Of a stretch of 64,000 nt of DNA, positions 31,612 to 40,601 are shown in pieces. The notes beneath the pieces were generated by a model, which searched no databases, had not been told where the DNA came from, and saw nothing but the letters and a program-made list of their open reading frames with translations. The stretch lies in the NCBI GenBank assembly GCA_013214355.1, contig JABSSL010000022.1, forward strand, positions 56,388 to 120,387. Direction: 5' to 3'. Each line of letters starts with the position of its first letter. The stretch's first letter is position 1. Source of the DNA: Saprospiraceae bacterium. GTDB lineage: Bacteria > Bacteroidota > Bacteroidia > Chitinophagales > Saprospiraceae. A program made the translations under genes and the position numbers.

Positions 31612-31647
31612 AAACACGGATCAGGTAACCATCTGATCCGTGTTTTT
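31612..31647 (+). terminator. Rho-independent terminator after the ATP-grasp gene
   Basis: Perfect 13-bp stem AAACACGGATCAG (31612-31624) with CTGATCCGTGTTT (31633-31645), eight-base loop, ending in five T. Confidence 0.92.
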
Positions 31648-31706
31648 GTCTACATCGGAAACCCTAATGGTCCAATTCTTGTTAATGGACTATGGATTGA
31701 ATTTTT

Positions 31707-31726
31707 CGCTCCCAATTTTGGGTGCG
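31707..31726. promoter_or_regulatory. Small inverted repeat upstream of the amidotransferase gene
   Basis: CGC-T-CCCAA (31707-31715) opposite TTGGG-T-GCG (31718-31726), one T-T mismatch, 25 bases before the chosen ATG. It could be an operator or a leader hairpin; no test is possible here. Confidence 0.35.
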
Positions 31727-31751
31727 ATACGAATACGAAAACTATACGAAC

Positions 31752-32570
31752 ATGGAAAAAAGGAGATTGGCCATACTAGATATGTACGACCATACGCCTA
31801 ATCAGGGTATGCGATGTATTAAGGAGATACTGGACGTGTTCGAAGCAGATATCGATTGGGAGTTGTTTGATGTACGGGGAAGTGGAGAGGTGCCTGACCT
31901 AGATTTCGATATCTACATTTCAACAGGTGGTCCTGGTAGTCCTCACGATGGGGACGGTGTTTGGGACGCACGTTACTATGATTTGTTGAGTAAACTGTGG
32001 GATTGGAACGCCAATCCGGATAATCCACGCAGATTTGTCCTTTATATCTGCCATTCTTTTCAAATGGCCTGTAAGCATTTTGGGGTAGGAGAGGTGATTC
32101 GAAGAAGATCAACTTCTTTCGGGACTTTTCCGGTGCACATGACGGATATAGGCATTCAAGAAGAGGTTTTCCAGGGCCTACCCAATCCATTCTACGTTGC
32201 GGACTTCAGGGATTGGCAAGTGGTACAGCCTAATCTTGGGCGAATTGAAGAAATGGGAGCTGGGATCTTAGCCTTGGAAAAAATCAGACCTCATGTTCCC
32301 TTGGAACGAGCGATGATGGCTATTCGGTTCTCTGCAGAGATGTTAGGGGTACAATTCCATCCAGAAGCGGATCCAGAAGGTATGCTGAAGCACTTTTCAG
32401 ATCCAGATAGAAGAGCGACGATCATCAAGAATCACAGTGAACGGAAGTATCAGAGTATGATCGATCATCTTGGAGATCCCGATAAGATTGCACTTACACA
32501 TGACTTAGTAATCCCTCAATTCCTCAGGGCTGCACTAGAAAAGCTTAAAGCTGAACCTGCTTGGGCTTAA
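31752..32570 (+). CDS. Class I glutamine amidotransferase-like protein
   Basis: 272 residues from the ATG at 31752; a GTG at 31722 would add ten residues but overlaps an inverted repeat, so the ATG is preferred. GATase1 features: oxyanion-side STGGPGSPHDGDG (residues 58-70), nucleophile Cys100 in YICHSFQM, and His203/Glu205 in GVQFHPEAD, so the Cys-His-Glu triad is complete. The nucleophile elbow lacks the usual glycines around Cys. GATase1 domains hydrolyse glutamine, or in gamma-glutamyl hydrolases cleave gamma-glutamyl bonds. No synthase domain is fused; its neighbours are two ATP-grasp-type proteins, which suggests it supplies ammonia to, or edits, an amide product (inference). Confidence 0.8.
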   Translation: MEKRRLAILDMYDHTPNQGMRCIKEILDVFEADIDWELFDVRGSGEVPDLDFDIYISTGGPGSPHDGDGVWDARYYDLLSKLWDWNANPDNPRRFVLYICHSFQMACKHFGVGEVIRRRSTSFGTFPVHMTDIGIQEEVFQGLPNPFYVADFRDWQVVQPNLGRIEEMGAGILALEKIRPHVPLERAMMAIRFSAEMLGVQFHPEADPEGMLKHFSDPDRRATIIKNHSERKYQSMIDHLGDPDKIALTHDLVIPQFLRAALEKLKAEPAWA

Positions 32571-32764
32571 AGTAGAGCAGTAAGGTAGAGTAGGGAAGGA
32601 ATATGGAAATTTAGTATCAGTAAGTATATAGGGCAGCCTCTATTTTCAAAGGTATGAGTGAAGAGGAGAAAGTGGGGAGAATGGAGGCTGGCCTAATTTT
32701 TTAACCTTGATCCTTATTAAACTGCTCAACGGGACAGTGCAAAGTACCATGCCTTCCCAAAATG

Positions 32765-32790
32765 CCATGATCTAACAACCTGGATCATGG
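32765..32790. promoter_or_regulatory. Inverted repeat before the second ATP-grasp-like gene
   Basis: Perfect arms CCATGATC (32765-32772) and GATCATGG (32783-32790), ten-base loop, ending 20 bases before the ATG at 32811. It could be an operator or an RBS-proximal hairpin. The rest of 32571-32810 shows no clear promoter. Confidence 0.4.
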
Positions 32791-32810
32791 ACGGTACAAA
32801 GTGAAGCCTA

Positions 32811-34004
32811 ATGATCAACCAACTACGCAAAAACTTCAACGAAGCCTTTCAAGTAGAAAGGTACAATCAATTTCTTGATTGGATTGCTGACCAGCACCAG
32901 TATCGACCTCCCTTCCGGATCGCAGAAACACCCATATTTATCCCGGATCAGATGAGAGATCAGTTGATTGAAGCCTGTGAGGAAATGGTGGATGTCATTG
33001 TTCGACCCGATTTTAAAGAAAAGTCGGAACGAGCCCTCTTAGCCGGACAGACCGTGCCCAACGAAACGCCGCATACAACCTTTTTGCAGTTTGATTTTGG
33101 GATTTGTGAAGATGGAAATGGAGGGTACATTCCTCAGTTAATCGAAGCACAAGGCTTCCCTTCTCTTTATTTCTTTCAAGACTTTGTTGCGGGTGCTTAT
33201 CGGCGCTTTTTTGATATTCCTGATCATATGACGCATCTCTTTGGAGGGTACGAATCAAGTACCTACCTCGCCAAGCTGCGCGAAATCATTGTCGGGGATT
33301 GCAATCCAGAGGAAGTCATTTTGTTGGAGGTAGAACCTGAAAAGCAAACTACCGCGATTGACTTCATCGTAGCTAAAAAGGCCCTGGGCATAGAAATCTG
33401 CTGTGTAACAGATTTGAAGAAAGAAGGTAAAGATGTATACTATTATAAGGAGGGACGCAAGATTCCAGTCCGTAGAATTTTCAACCGTGTCATCTTTGAC
33501 GAGCTAATCAAGCGTGATGACTTGAAACGTGAATTCTACCTGACGCAAGAAGCTAATATAGAATGGATTGGTCACCCCAACTGGTTCTTCCGCATCAGCA
33601 AGCATACCCTCCCGCTCCTAAAAAGTCGTTATGTACCTAACTCACTCTATCTCAACGAAGTAGATCAAATCCCGGATGATTTGCACAACTACGTGTTAAA
33701 GCCATTGTATTCCTTTGCAGGGACTGGCGTAATCATCAATTTGAATCGCTTCGATATCGAGTCGATTACCGATCCCGAAAATTATATTTTACAGCGCAAA
33801 GTCTCCTACGCCCCGATCGTGCCTACGATGGATGATCCCGCCAAGTTGGAAATTCGCATGATGCTGTTGTGGGAAAGAAACGCCCCACGTCCGTATTTGG
33901 TTAACAACTTGGTGCGTCTTAGCAAGGGAGCAATGGTAGGCGTTCGATACAATAAAGACAAAAGCTGGGTAGGGGGGAGCGTTGGCTTCCTCAATCCCGC
34001 ATAG
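32811..34004 (+). CDS. Probable circularly permuted ATP-grasp-type ligase, uncharacterised
   Basis: 397 residues. I see an ATP-grasp-like glycine-rich strand near the C-terminal third, VLKPLYSFAGTGVIINL, followed by YILQRKVSYAPI and EIRMMLLW, whereas the LIEAQGFPSLYFFQ segment with a probable metal-ligand Glu lies in the N-terminal third. That order matches circularly permuted ATP-grasp enzymes such as the glutathionylspermidine synthetase family (inference from motif order). No signal peptide or membrane segment. It follows the amidotransferase by 240 bases on the same strand. Product not identifiable from sequence. Confidence 0.65.
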   Translation: MINQLRKNFNEAFQVERYNQFLDWIADQHQYRPPFRIAETPIFIPDQMRDQLIEACEEMVDVIVRPDFKEKSERALLAGQTVPNETPHTTFLQFDFGICEDGNGGYIPQLIEAQGFPSLYFFQDFVAGAYRRFFDIPDHMTHLFGGYESSTYLAKLREIIVGDCNPEEVILLEVEPEKQTTAIDFIVAKKALGIEICCVTDLKKEGKDVYYYKEGRKIPVRRIFNRVIFDELIKRDDLKREFYLTQEANIEWIGHPNWFFRISKHTLPLLKSRYVPNSLYLNEVDQIPDDLHNYVLKPLYSFAGTGVIINLNRFDIESITDPENYILQRKVSYAPIVPTMDDPAKLEIRMMLLWERNAPRPYLVNNLVRLSKGAMVGVRYNKDKSWVGGSVGFLNPA

Positions 34005-34016
34005 CAGGCCGATCCG

Positions 34017-34043
34017 TGATGTTGGTGAAAAACACCAACATCA
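34017..34043. repeat. Dispersed GTTGGTG hairpin, copy 2
   Basis: Perfect 11-bp arms TGATGTTGGTG (34017-34027) and CACCAACATCA (34033-34043), loop AAAAA, 13 bases after the stop of the preceding gene. No T-run, so not a classical terminator. The arms are identical to those at 40602-40629. Confidence 0.9.
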
Positions 34044-34057
34044 GCCAGCCCACATCC

Positions 34058-34087
34058 CTGCTGTTGCTGGATAACACACAACAGCAG
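34058..34087. repeat. Second hairpin beside copy 2
   Basis: Perfect 9-bp arms CTGCTGTTG (34058-34066) and CAACAGCAG (34079-34087), 12-base loop. Related in composition to the GTTGGTG family but distinct. Confidence 0.6.
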
Positions 34088-34250
34088 ACTGGGCGCTCAC
34101 AGGCTCTTGAGTCGTTGTGCGTCTTATTGACCCACAGCATTCCAGGCAACCAACTTCACACCTCAGCCCAGCCCTTTCCCTCCCATCGAATCCAGCCCGA
34201 ATCCCTGCTCTGGGAAAAAATCAAAAAAAAAGAAAATAAAGCCTAAACCT

Positions 34251-34283
34251 TATTTATACTTTTTTGTATAAATAGTACATTTG
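34251..34283 (+). promoter_or_regulatory. SUF operon promoter overlapping a 24-bp palindrome
   Basis: TACATTTG (34276-34283) matches the Bacteroidota -7 box, 38 bases before sufB. Immediately upstream is an inverted repeat with perfect 9-bp arms TATTTATAC (34251-34259) and GTATAAATA (34266-34274) around six T. Its position over the -33 region makes it a good candidate operator, most simply for the Rrf2-type regulator encoded at the end of the operon (inference). Confidence 0.65.
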
Positions 34284-34321
34284 CACCCTAATCTAGATTT
34301 AGTCTAAAAAATGATAAGCGT

Positions 34322-35767
34322 ATGAGCGATTCCATGCAGACCCTAGAGGCGCACACGCGGAGTGACTATAAATACGGTTTTACGAGTGACATCGATACCG
34401 AAACTTTACCAAAGGGATTGAATGAGGACATTGTTCGGGCCATTTCTGCTAAGAAAGGAGAACCTGAATTTTTGTTGGAGTGGAGACTGAAGGCTTTCAA
34501 GTATTGGCAGGAATTGGTAGAGCCTACTTGGCCTAATGTGGATTATCCCCCAATCGACTACCAAGATATTATCTACTACGCGGCACCCAAAAAGAAGCCT
34601 AAGTATGAAAGCTTAGACGAGGTGGATCCTGAGTTGTTGGATACTTTCAATAAGCTGGGCATTCCTCTTGATGAGCAGAAAGTGCTGGCTGGTGTGGCAG
34701 TAGATGCTGTTATTGATAGTGTATCAGTAAAAACAACCTTCAAAGAAAAGCTATCTGAGCTAGGGATCATCTTCTGTTCTTTTAGTGAGGCGGTGAAGGA
34801 TCATCCTGAACTGATCAAGAAGTATCTAGGAACAGTCGTTCCGATTCAAGATAATTTCTTTGCTGCACTTAATTCTGCGGTTTTCAGTGATGGATCATTT
34901 GTATACATTCCTAAAGGCGTCAGATGCCCCATGGAATTGTCTACCTACTTCCGAATCAATGCCGCTAATACGGGGCAATTTGAAAGAACTTTGATCGTAG
35001 CGGAAGAAGGAAGTTATGTGAGTTACCTTGAGGGATGTACCGCTCCAATGAGAGATGAAAATCAGTTGCACGCTGCGGTGGTGGAGATTATCGCTTTGGA
35101 TGATGCGGAAGTGAAGTACTCTACTGTACAAAACTGGTATCCAGGGGATAAAGATGGAAAAGGCGGAATTTACAATTTCGTAACCAAGCGTGGCCTTTGT
35201 GCGGGTAAGAACTCCAAAATTTCCTGGACTCAGGTAGAAACGGGTTCAGCGATCACTTGGAAATATCCTAGTTGTGTATTGAAAGGCGATAACTCTGTAG
35301 GTGAGTTCTATTCAGTTGCAGTTACCAATAATAAACAGCAGGCAGATACAGGTACCAAAATGATTCACTTGGGTAAAAACACCCGTAGTACGATCGTTTC
35401 CAAGGGTATCTCTGCTGGCTACAGCCACAATTCTTATCGCGGATTGGTGAAGATTGGTAAAAAGGCAGAAAATGCCCATAACTTCTCCGTTTGTGATTCT
35501 TTATTGATGGGCGACAAATGCGGAGCTCATACTTTCCCATACTTAGAAGTAGATAATAATACGGCCAAAGTAGAGCACGAAGCTACTACCTCCAAAATTG
35601 GGGAAGACCAGCTTTTCTACTGCATGCAGCGTGGCTTGAGCGAAGAAGATGCGATCAACATGATCGTAAATGGTTATTGTAAAGAGGTATTTAACGAGTT
35701 GCCAATGGAATTTGCGGTGGAAGCCCAGAAGCTACTGGCCATTACTTTGGAAGGAAGTGTTGGATAA
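34322..35767 (+). CDS. sufB: Fe-S cluster assembly scaffold SufB
   Basis: 481 residues, the normal SufB length. Conserved stretches include [19 protein letters not shown], the [19 protein letters not shown] region and the C-terminal [16 protein letters not shown] ... [12 protein letters not shown]. SufB is the core of the SufBC2D complex, where Fe-S clusters are built on sulfur delivered from SufS-SufE. First gene of the sufBCDSET-rrf2 run; a promoter and palindrome lie just upstream. Confidence 0.97.
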   Translation: MSDSMQTLEAHTRSDYKYGFTSDIDTETLPKGLNEDIVRAISAKKGEPEFLLEWRLKAFKYWQELVEPTWPNVDYPPIDYQDIIYYAAPKKKPKYESLDEVDPELLDTFNKLGIPLDEQKVLAGVAVDAVIDSVSVKTTFKEKLSELGIIFCSFSEAVKDHPELIKKYLGTVVPIQDNFFAALNSAVFSDGSFVYIPKGVRCPMELSTYFRINAANTGQFERTLIVAEEGSYVSYLEGCTAPMRDENQLHAAVVEIIALDDAEVKYSTVQNWYPGDKDGKGGIYNFVTKRGLCAGKNSKISWTQVETGSAITWKYPSCVLKGDNSVGEFYSVAVTNNKQQADTGTKMIHLGKNTRSTIVSKGISAGYSHNSYRGLVKIGKKAENAHNFSVCDSLLMGDKCGAHTFPYLEVDNNTAKVEHEATTSKIGEDQLFYCMQRGLSEEDAINMIVNGYCKEVFNELPMEFAVEAQKLLAITLEGSVG

Positions 35768-35867
35768 TTTTAGTTGATCATGAATAATGTGAAATGATTA
35801 ATTGTTAGTCAAGGAATTTAACATTATCCATTCAACATTCTACATTAAAATTCTACATCAATCGAAT

Positions 35868-36635
35868 ATGTTAAGCATCAAAGATCTTAAAGTAGATATC
35901 GAGGACAAAGCTATCCTCCAGGGTATCAGTTTAGACATAAAGCCAGGAGAAGTACATGCTATCATGGGACCTAATGGTTCAGGTAAAAGTACCCTAGCCA
36001 ATGTTCTATCAGGACGTGAAGAGTATGAGGTAACAGGAGGAGACGTTTCTTTTCTTGGAGAAGACTTGCTGGAATTAGAGGTAGATGAGAGAGCGCAAGC
36101 CGGGATATTTATGGCTTTCCAGTATCCTGTCGAAATTCCAGGGGTAACTACAGCTACCTTCCTTAAGAGTGCAGTAAACGCTGTACGCGAAGCCAGAGGC
36201 TTGGAAGAGTTAAAGCCAGTGGAGATGTTGCGCCTCATTCGTCAGAAGGCAGATATGCTAGGGATTGACCATAAGTTTTTGCAGCGTTCACTGAACGAAG
36301 GATTCTCAGGAGGAGAAAAGAAGAGGAATGAGATGTTGCAAATGGCTTTGCTAGAGCCAAAGTTGGCCATCCTAGATGAGACGGATAGTGGATTGGATAT
36401 TGATGCCTTGAAGATTGTTTCAGATGCAGTTAATCAGCTACGTCAAGCTGATCGATCCTTCATCGTCGTTACGCACTACCAAAGACTATTGAACTACATC
36501 GTTCCTGACTATGTACATGTGCTGTACAATGGTCGAATTGTTAAGTCTGGGGATAAAAACCTGGCCCTTGAACTAGAAGAAAAAGGCTACGACTGGATCA
36601 AGGAAGAAGTAGCAGCCGGAATCCCTTCACTTTAA
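35868..36635 (+). CDS. sufC: Fe-S assembly ATPase SufC
   Basis: 255 residues from the ATG at 35868; an in-frame start 22 codons earlier adds residues with no family match (rich in Ile/His/Phe) and is rejected. Walker [10 protein letters not shown], signature [12 protein letters not shown], Walker [13 protein letters not shown], and H-loop VVTHYQR are all intact. SufC is the ABC-type ATPase that drives conformational change in SufBC2D. The 100 bases between sufB and sufC hold AT-rich near-repeats of 'attcaacattctacatt' type and nothing else recognisable. Confidence 0.96.
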   Translation: MLSIKDLKVDIEDKAILQGISLDIKPGEVHAIMGPNGSGKSTLANVLSGREEYEVTGGDVSFLGEDLLELEVDERAQAGIFMAFQYPVEIPGVTTATFLKSAVNAVREARGLEELKPVEMLRLIRQKADMLGIDHKFLQRSLNEGFSGGEKKRNEMLQMALLEPKLAILDETDSGLDIDALKIVSDAVNQLRQADRSFIVVTHYQRLLNYIVPDYVHVLYNGRIVKSGDKNLALELEEKGYDWIKEEVAAGIPSL

Positions 36636-36647
36636 ACCTGCTGAATC

Positions 36648-37994
36648 ATGAGTACTGCTTTACTAGAACAACAGTCAGAAACAGTAATGCACTTTCAACA
36701 GTTGTTCCAAGAAAGAGAACAGAAGCTGAACGGGCAAGCTAATGCGCCACTACCGCGCCTACAGCGGCTTGCGATGGATCGTTTGGCAGAAACCCCGTTT
36801 CCCACACGGAGAAATGAGGACTGGAAATATACGGCGACCACCAGAATTTTGGCTCCAGCCTACACGGCAGGAACAGAAGCTGAGTTAGCTGCTGAACAGG
36901 TAAAGGCTGCCAATATCGTTTGCTTGGATGCCTATGTACTTGTATTTGTCAATGGCGTCTTTAGTGCTAAACACTCTCAGGTCTACGGCATGCCGCCAGA
37001 ATTGACCCTTTGGCCGGTGAAAGACGCCTTGAAGGACGATCGTTTTCGCCCGATAATTGAGGCACAATTGTTCCATGAGGAAAATCAAGTCCACAATGCT
37101 TTCGAACACCTCAATATGGCTTTTGCAGAGCATGGACACTTCATTCATGTGCCAAAGAATGTGGTAGTAGATAAGCCCATTCATTTCCTATATATTTCTG
37201 AGACAGAGGATCAGGCTATTTTTACACATCCTCAGATCATTATCTCCTTAGAACGCAGCGCGGAACTAACGATTATTGAGCATTTTACCGGTACGGTAAA
37301 GGGAGATGCTCCTTACTTCACTAATGTGGCTAATCGCTTCCACGTGGCTGAAAATGCCAATCTGAAGCACTATCGAATTCAGGATGAAAGCGTGAAAGCT
37401 TTTCATGTGAATAATACCAGAGTACGACAAGATCGAGTGAGTACCTACTCCGGATATTTGGTGGATTTAGGTTCTCGCATTGTACGGAATAACTTAGGTG
37501 CAGTTCTTTTAGACGAATCTACTAATACCAATTTCTACGGTATGTACTTTGGTCGTGGAGAACAGCATATTGATAACCAGACTTTTATTGACCATGCCTT
37601 CCCACATTGCGAAAGCAATGAATTATATAAAGGCATTGTCAATGATAAAGCTAGTGCGGTGTTCAATGGCAAGGTTTTAGTGCGACAAGACGCGCAGAAG
37701 ACCAATGCTTACCAACAAAATAGTAGCTTGGTATTGTCTCCAAAGGCTGTAGTAGACAGTAAGCCTCAACTCGAGATTTTTGCGGATGACGTGAAATGCA
37801 GTCACGGAGCAACCATCGGTCAATTGGATGAAAACTCCGTTTTCTACCTAAGAAGTAGGGGATTGTCTGACGAGCAAGCTCGAGCATTACTGCAGCATGC
37901 TTTCTTGAAAGAAGTATTGGACTTCATGCCAGAAGAAAAGGTAATCAATGCCTCAGAGGAGCTCATCACCAAGAAATTCCAAGGAGAATTCTAG
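36648..37994 (+). CDS. sufD: Fe-S cluster assembly protein SufD
   Basis: 448 residues. Typical SufD landmarks: PTRRNEDWKYTATTRIL near the N-terminus, and C-terminal KTNAYQQNSSLVLSPKA, DDVKCSHGATIGQLDE and YLRSRGLSDEQARALL. SufD pairs with SufB and is needed for iron acquisition by the complex. It follows sufC by 12 bases, so is probably translationally linked in the same transcript. Confidence 0.96.
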   Translation: MSTALLEQQSETVMHFQQLFQEREQKLNGQANAPLPRLQRLAMDRLAETPFPTRRNEDWKYTATTRILAPAYTAGTEAELAAEQVKAANIVCLDAYVLVFVNGVFSAKHSQVYGMPPELTLWPVKDALKDDRFRPIIEAQLFHEENQVHNAFEHLNMAFAEHGHFIHVPKNVVVDKPIHFLYISETEDQAIFTHPQIIISLERSAELTIIEHFTGTVKGDAPYFTNVANRFHVAENANLKHYRIQDESVKAFHVNNTRVRQDRVSTYSGYLVDLGSRIVRNNLGAVLLDESTNTNFYGMYFGRGEQHIDNQTFIDHAFPHCESNELYKGIVNDKASAVFNGKVLVRQDAQKTNAYQQNSSLVLSPKAVVDSKPQLEIFADDVKCSHGATIGQLDENSVFYLRSRGLSDEQARALLQHAFLKEVLDFMPEEKVINASEELITKKFQGEF

Positions 37995-38063
37995 TTAGCC
38001 CCGTCCAATGTCCAGTTTTGGTGCCTGTCTAGCTAGCCAGATCGATTTTTACTAGGAGCCTAG

Positions 38064-38083
38064 TGTTGGTATTTCTACCAACA
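38064..38083. repeat. Dispersed GTTGGT hairpin, copy 3 (inside the SUF operon)
   Basis: Perfect 8-bp arms TGTTGGTA (38064-38071) and TACCAACA (38076-38083), loop TTTC, in the 115-base gap between sufD and sufS. With no T-run, it may modulate transcript stability rather than stop transcription. Confidence 0.8.
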
Positions 38084-38109
38084 TGAAGATGTGAATAAAA
38101 AAAATCATT

Positions 38110-39354
38110 ATGTCAACCATAACAGCTGATACTACTAGTCTTGATGTGCAAGCTATTCGTTCGGATTTCCCGATCCTAGAACGAGAAATGCGCAACAAGC
38201 CAATGGTGTTTCTTGATAGTGCTGCTTCGAGTCAGAAGCCTGATTCGGTAGTGAAGGCCATGGACTATTATTATCAGCAGCAGAATGCCAATGTACACCG
38301 TGGTGTATATCAATTGAGCCAAGAAGCGACTGATGCATATGAGAAGGGAAGACACTTAGTGCAAGGGTTCATTAATGCAGCGAGCGAGAAAGAGGTACTT
38401 TTTGTAAGAGGAACAACCGAAGGAATCAACTTGGTAGCCTCCTCTTACGGCCGAAAATTCCTACAGGAGGGAGATGAGGTGATCATCAGTGCTATGGAGC
38501 ACCACTCCAACATCGTTCCTTGGCAGTTGATATGTGAGCAGACGGGAGCCAAATTGCGGGTAATTCCTGTAACTGATGAGGGGGAGTTGATCATGGAGGA
38601 GTACGAGCAGATGCTCAATGAAAGAACAAAGATCGTCGCAGTAGTGCACGTTTCTAATACCTTGGGAACTATTAATCCAGTTGAACGAATTATCGAACTG
38701 GCCCACGCCAAGGATATTCCCGTTTTGTTGGATGGAGCCCAGGCTATTCCGCATCTGAAGATTGATGTACAAGCCTTGGATGTCGACTTCTACACCTTTT
38801 CAGGACACAAGATGTTTGGTCCGACTGGGATTGGCATTTTGTATGGAAAAGAGAAGTGGTTAAATGCCATGCCCCCGTACCAAGGTGGTGGAGAAATGAT
38901 TGAGACGGTTTCTTTTGAGAAGACAACCTTCAATGAATTGCCACATAAGTTTGAAGCAGGTACGCCAGATATAGCCGGTGCAGTAGGTCTAGGAGCAGCA
39001 GTGGAGTATATGGAGCAGATTGGACATGAGGCCATCCAGAAACACGAGCATGATTTGTTAGTGTATGGTACCGAAGCTTTGAGTAAAATTCCTGGCATTC
39101 GATTGATCGGTACGGCAGAGGATAAGGCGAGTGTAATCTCCTTTCTACTAGATGGGGCGCATCCCTACGATGTGGGGACGATTCTTGATCAAATGGGGAT
39201 TGCAGTACGAACGGGGCACCACTGTACGCAGCCCTTAATGGATCGCTACGGAATTCCTGGAACAGTTCGGGCCTCCTTTGCGGTCTACAATACAAAAGAA
39301 GACATAGACCGATTAGTAGAAGGCGTGCGGCGTGCCGCCAAAATGTTGGCTTAG
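38110..39354 (+). CDS. sufS: Cysteine desulfurase SufS
   Basis: 414 residues. PLP-binding Lys234 in SGHKMFGPTG and catalytic Cys372 in RTGHHCTQPLM place it in the group II (SufS/CsdA) desulfurases; the RASFAVYNTKEDID motif follows. It removes sulfur from cysteine and passes the persulfide to SufE, encoded two bases downstream. The 115-base gap before it, with a hairpin, is the largest within the operon. Confidence 0.97.
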   Translation: MSTITADTTSLDVQAIRSDFPILEREMRNKPMVFLDSAASSQKPDSVVKAMDYYYQQQNANVHRGVYQLSQEATDAYEKGRHLVQGFINAASEKEVLFVRGTTEGINLVASSYGRKFLQEGDEVIISAMEHHSNIVPWQLICEQTGAKLRVIPVTDEGELIMEEYEQMLNERTKIVAVVHVSNTLGTINPVERIIELAHAKDIPVLLDGAQAIPHLKIDVQALDVDFYTFSGHKMFGPTGIGILYGKEKWLNAMPPYQGGGEMIETVSFEKTTFNELPHKFEAGTPDIAGAVGLGAAVEYMEQIGHEAIQKHEHDLLVYGTEALSKIPGIRLIGTAEDKASVISFLLDGAHPYDVGTILDQMGIAVRTGHHCTQPLMDRYGIPGTVRASFAVYNTKEDIDRLVEGVRRAAKMLA

Positions 39355-39356
39355 AT

Positions 39357-39782
39357 ATGAGTATTAACGAGATACAAGAGGAGATCGTAGATGAGTTTTC
39401 CTTCTTTGGAGATTGGATGGAGAAATACGAATACATTATTGATCTAGGTAAAAGTTTGCCACAGATTGATGAGCAGTACAAGGATGAAGATCATATCATC
39501 AAAGGTTGTCAGAGCCGGGTCTGGTTACATGCTGAACCTAAAGGAAATCAGATTCAGTTTACGGCAGACAGTGATGCTATTATTACCAAAGGTCTTATTG
39601 CTTTACTCGTCCGGGTGTTGTCAGATCAAAAGGCCGCTGATATTGCGGAAGCAGATTTGTACTTCATCGATAAAATCGGTTTGAAAGAGCATTTGTCACC
39701 TACTCGATCTAATGGATTGGTCAGCATGGTGAAGCAAATGAAACTGTATGGCCTAGCCATTCAAGCCAAAAATGCTAATTGA
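39357..39782 (+). CDS. sufE: Sulfur acceptor SufE
   Basis: 141 residues, standard length. The acceptor Cys51 is in IIKGCQSRVWLHAE; the C-terminal SPTRSNGLVSMVKQMK is typical. SufE accepts the persulfide from SufS and hands it to SufB. It starts two bases after the sufS stop and its stop region is followed closely by the next gene, indicating tight coupling. Confidence 0.96.
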   Translation: MSINEIQEEIVDEFSFFGDWMEKYEYIIDLGKSLPQIDEQYKDEDHIIKGCQSRVWLHAEPKGNQIQFTADSDAIITKGLIALLVRVLSDQKAADIAEADLYFIDKIGLKEHLSPTRSNGLVSMVKQMKLYGLAIQAKNAN

Positions 39783-39790
39783 AGCCAGTT

Positions 39791-40105
39791 ATGTTGGATA
39801 CAAAGAAAATAGAAGCTCAAATTGTCGAGCAACTGCAGACCGTCTATGATCCGGAAATTCCGGTCGATATATATGCCTTGGGGCTGATCTATGAGCATTC
39901 GGTTAACGAAAAAGGTGCCGTATTCTTGAAGATGACATTGACCTCCCCAGCCTGCCCGGTGGCTGAGTCACTGCCAATGGAAGTTCAAGAAAAGATTTAT
40001 GGCATCGAAGGTGTGACCGACGTAGACCTTCGCCTGGTTTGGGATCCACCATGGAATAAAGAAATGATGTCCGAAGAGGCTAAGTTCGCCCTTGATATGT
40101 TTTAA
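39791..40105 (+). CDS. sufT: SufT-like MIP18/DUF59 Fe-S maturation protein
   Basis: 104 residues from ATG 39791; a TTG at 39779 overlapping the sufE stop would add four residues. DUF59 features: LQTVYDPEIPVDIYALGLIY, the TSPACPVAESLP strand with the conserved Cys, and VDLRLVWDPPWNKEMMSE. Proteins of this family assist Fe-S cluster transfer to client proteins. Its place in the suf operon supports the SufT role. No A-type carrier (SufA) is encoded in this operon. Confidence 0.9.
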   Translation: MLDTKKIEAQIVEQLQTVYDPEIPVDIYALGLIYEHSVNEKGAVFLKMTLTSPACPVAESLPMEVQEKIYGIEGVTDVDLRLVWDPPWNKEMMSEEAKFALDMF

Positions 40106-40116
40106 AATCCCTAGCT

Positions 40117-40593
40117 ATGAAAATTTCCGCTCAAGACGAATATGGATTAAGAATTTTGCTCCGAATTGGCCGCGCTGATAAGGATCAAGGCCTCAGTATT
40201 CCACAACTAAGTGAATTGGAAGGGCTTTCTGTCGCCTATGTAGGAAAGTTGACCCGTGTTTTGCGCATTGGAGGCTTTATTGAAAGTACCCGCGGCCAAA
40301 AGGGTGGGTATATACTAACCAGGCCCGCCGAAGAGATTAAAATCAATGATGTTCTAAATACGCTAGGAGGCCGACTCTTTGATGAAAAGTTCTGTGGCGG
40401 ATTCTCCGGGAAGAACAACTTCTGCACCAACTCCGTAGACTGTTCCGTTCGATCATTGTGGAAAATCGTTCAATTTACCGTAGATCATTTGTTGGAAACC
40501 ATCACATTATCTGATCTCATTGGTACGGAAGGGGAAACCAAAGCAGGCTTGCGCGAAAAGCTGGAAGCCCACCTCGAATCCATCACGCTATAG
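40117..40593 (+). CDS. Rrf2/IscR-type Fe-S-responsive regulator
   Basis: 158 residues. N-terminal winged helix typical of Rrf2 (MKISAQDEYGLRILLRIG, then SVAYVGKLTRVLRIGGFIES and RGQKGGYIL) and three cysteines, Cys93, Cys103 and Cys109, spaced as Fe-S ligands of IscR-like proteins. Last gene of the SUF operon, 11 bases after sufT. By analogy it senses cluster status and represses the operon; the palindrome at 34251-34274 is the obvious candidate site (inference). Confidence 0.92.
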   Translation: MKISAQDEYGLRILLRIGRADKDQGLSIPQLSELEGLSVAYVGKLTRVLRIGGFIESTRGQKGGYILTRPAEEIKINDVLNTLGGRLFDEKFCGGFSGKNNFCTNSVDCSVRSLWKIVQFTVDHLLETITLSDLIGTEGETKAGLREKLEAHLESITL

Positions 40594-40601
40594 CCAGCCT
40601 A

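Noticed and set aside
31722..31751. GTG start for the amidotransferase
   Set aside because: The added ten residues are not like the family start, and the GTG overlaps an inverted repeat; ATG 31752 begins the core strand.
34016..34246. Open frame of 76 codons before the SUF operon
   Set aside because: It is read through two hairpins of the dispersed family, and its composition (Gln/Ser/Pro) matches translated hairpin DNA rather than a protein.
35802..35867. Longer start for sufC
   Set aside because: The extra 22 residues do not match SufC N-termini; the ATG at 35868 gives the family length of about 255.
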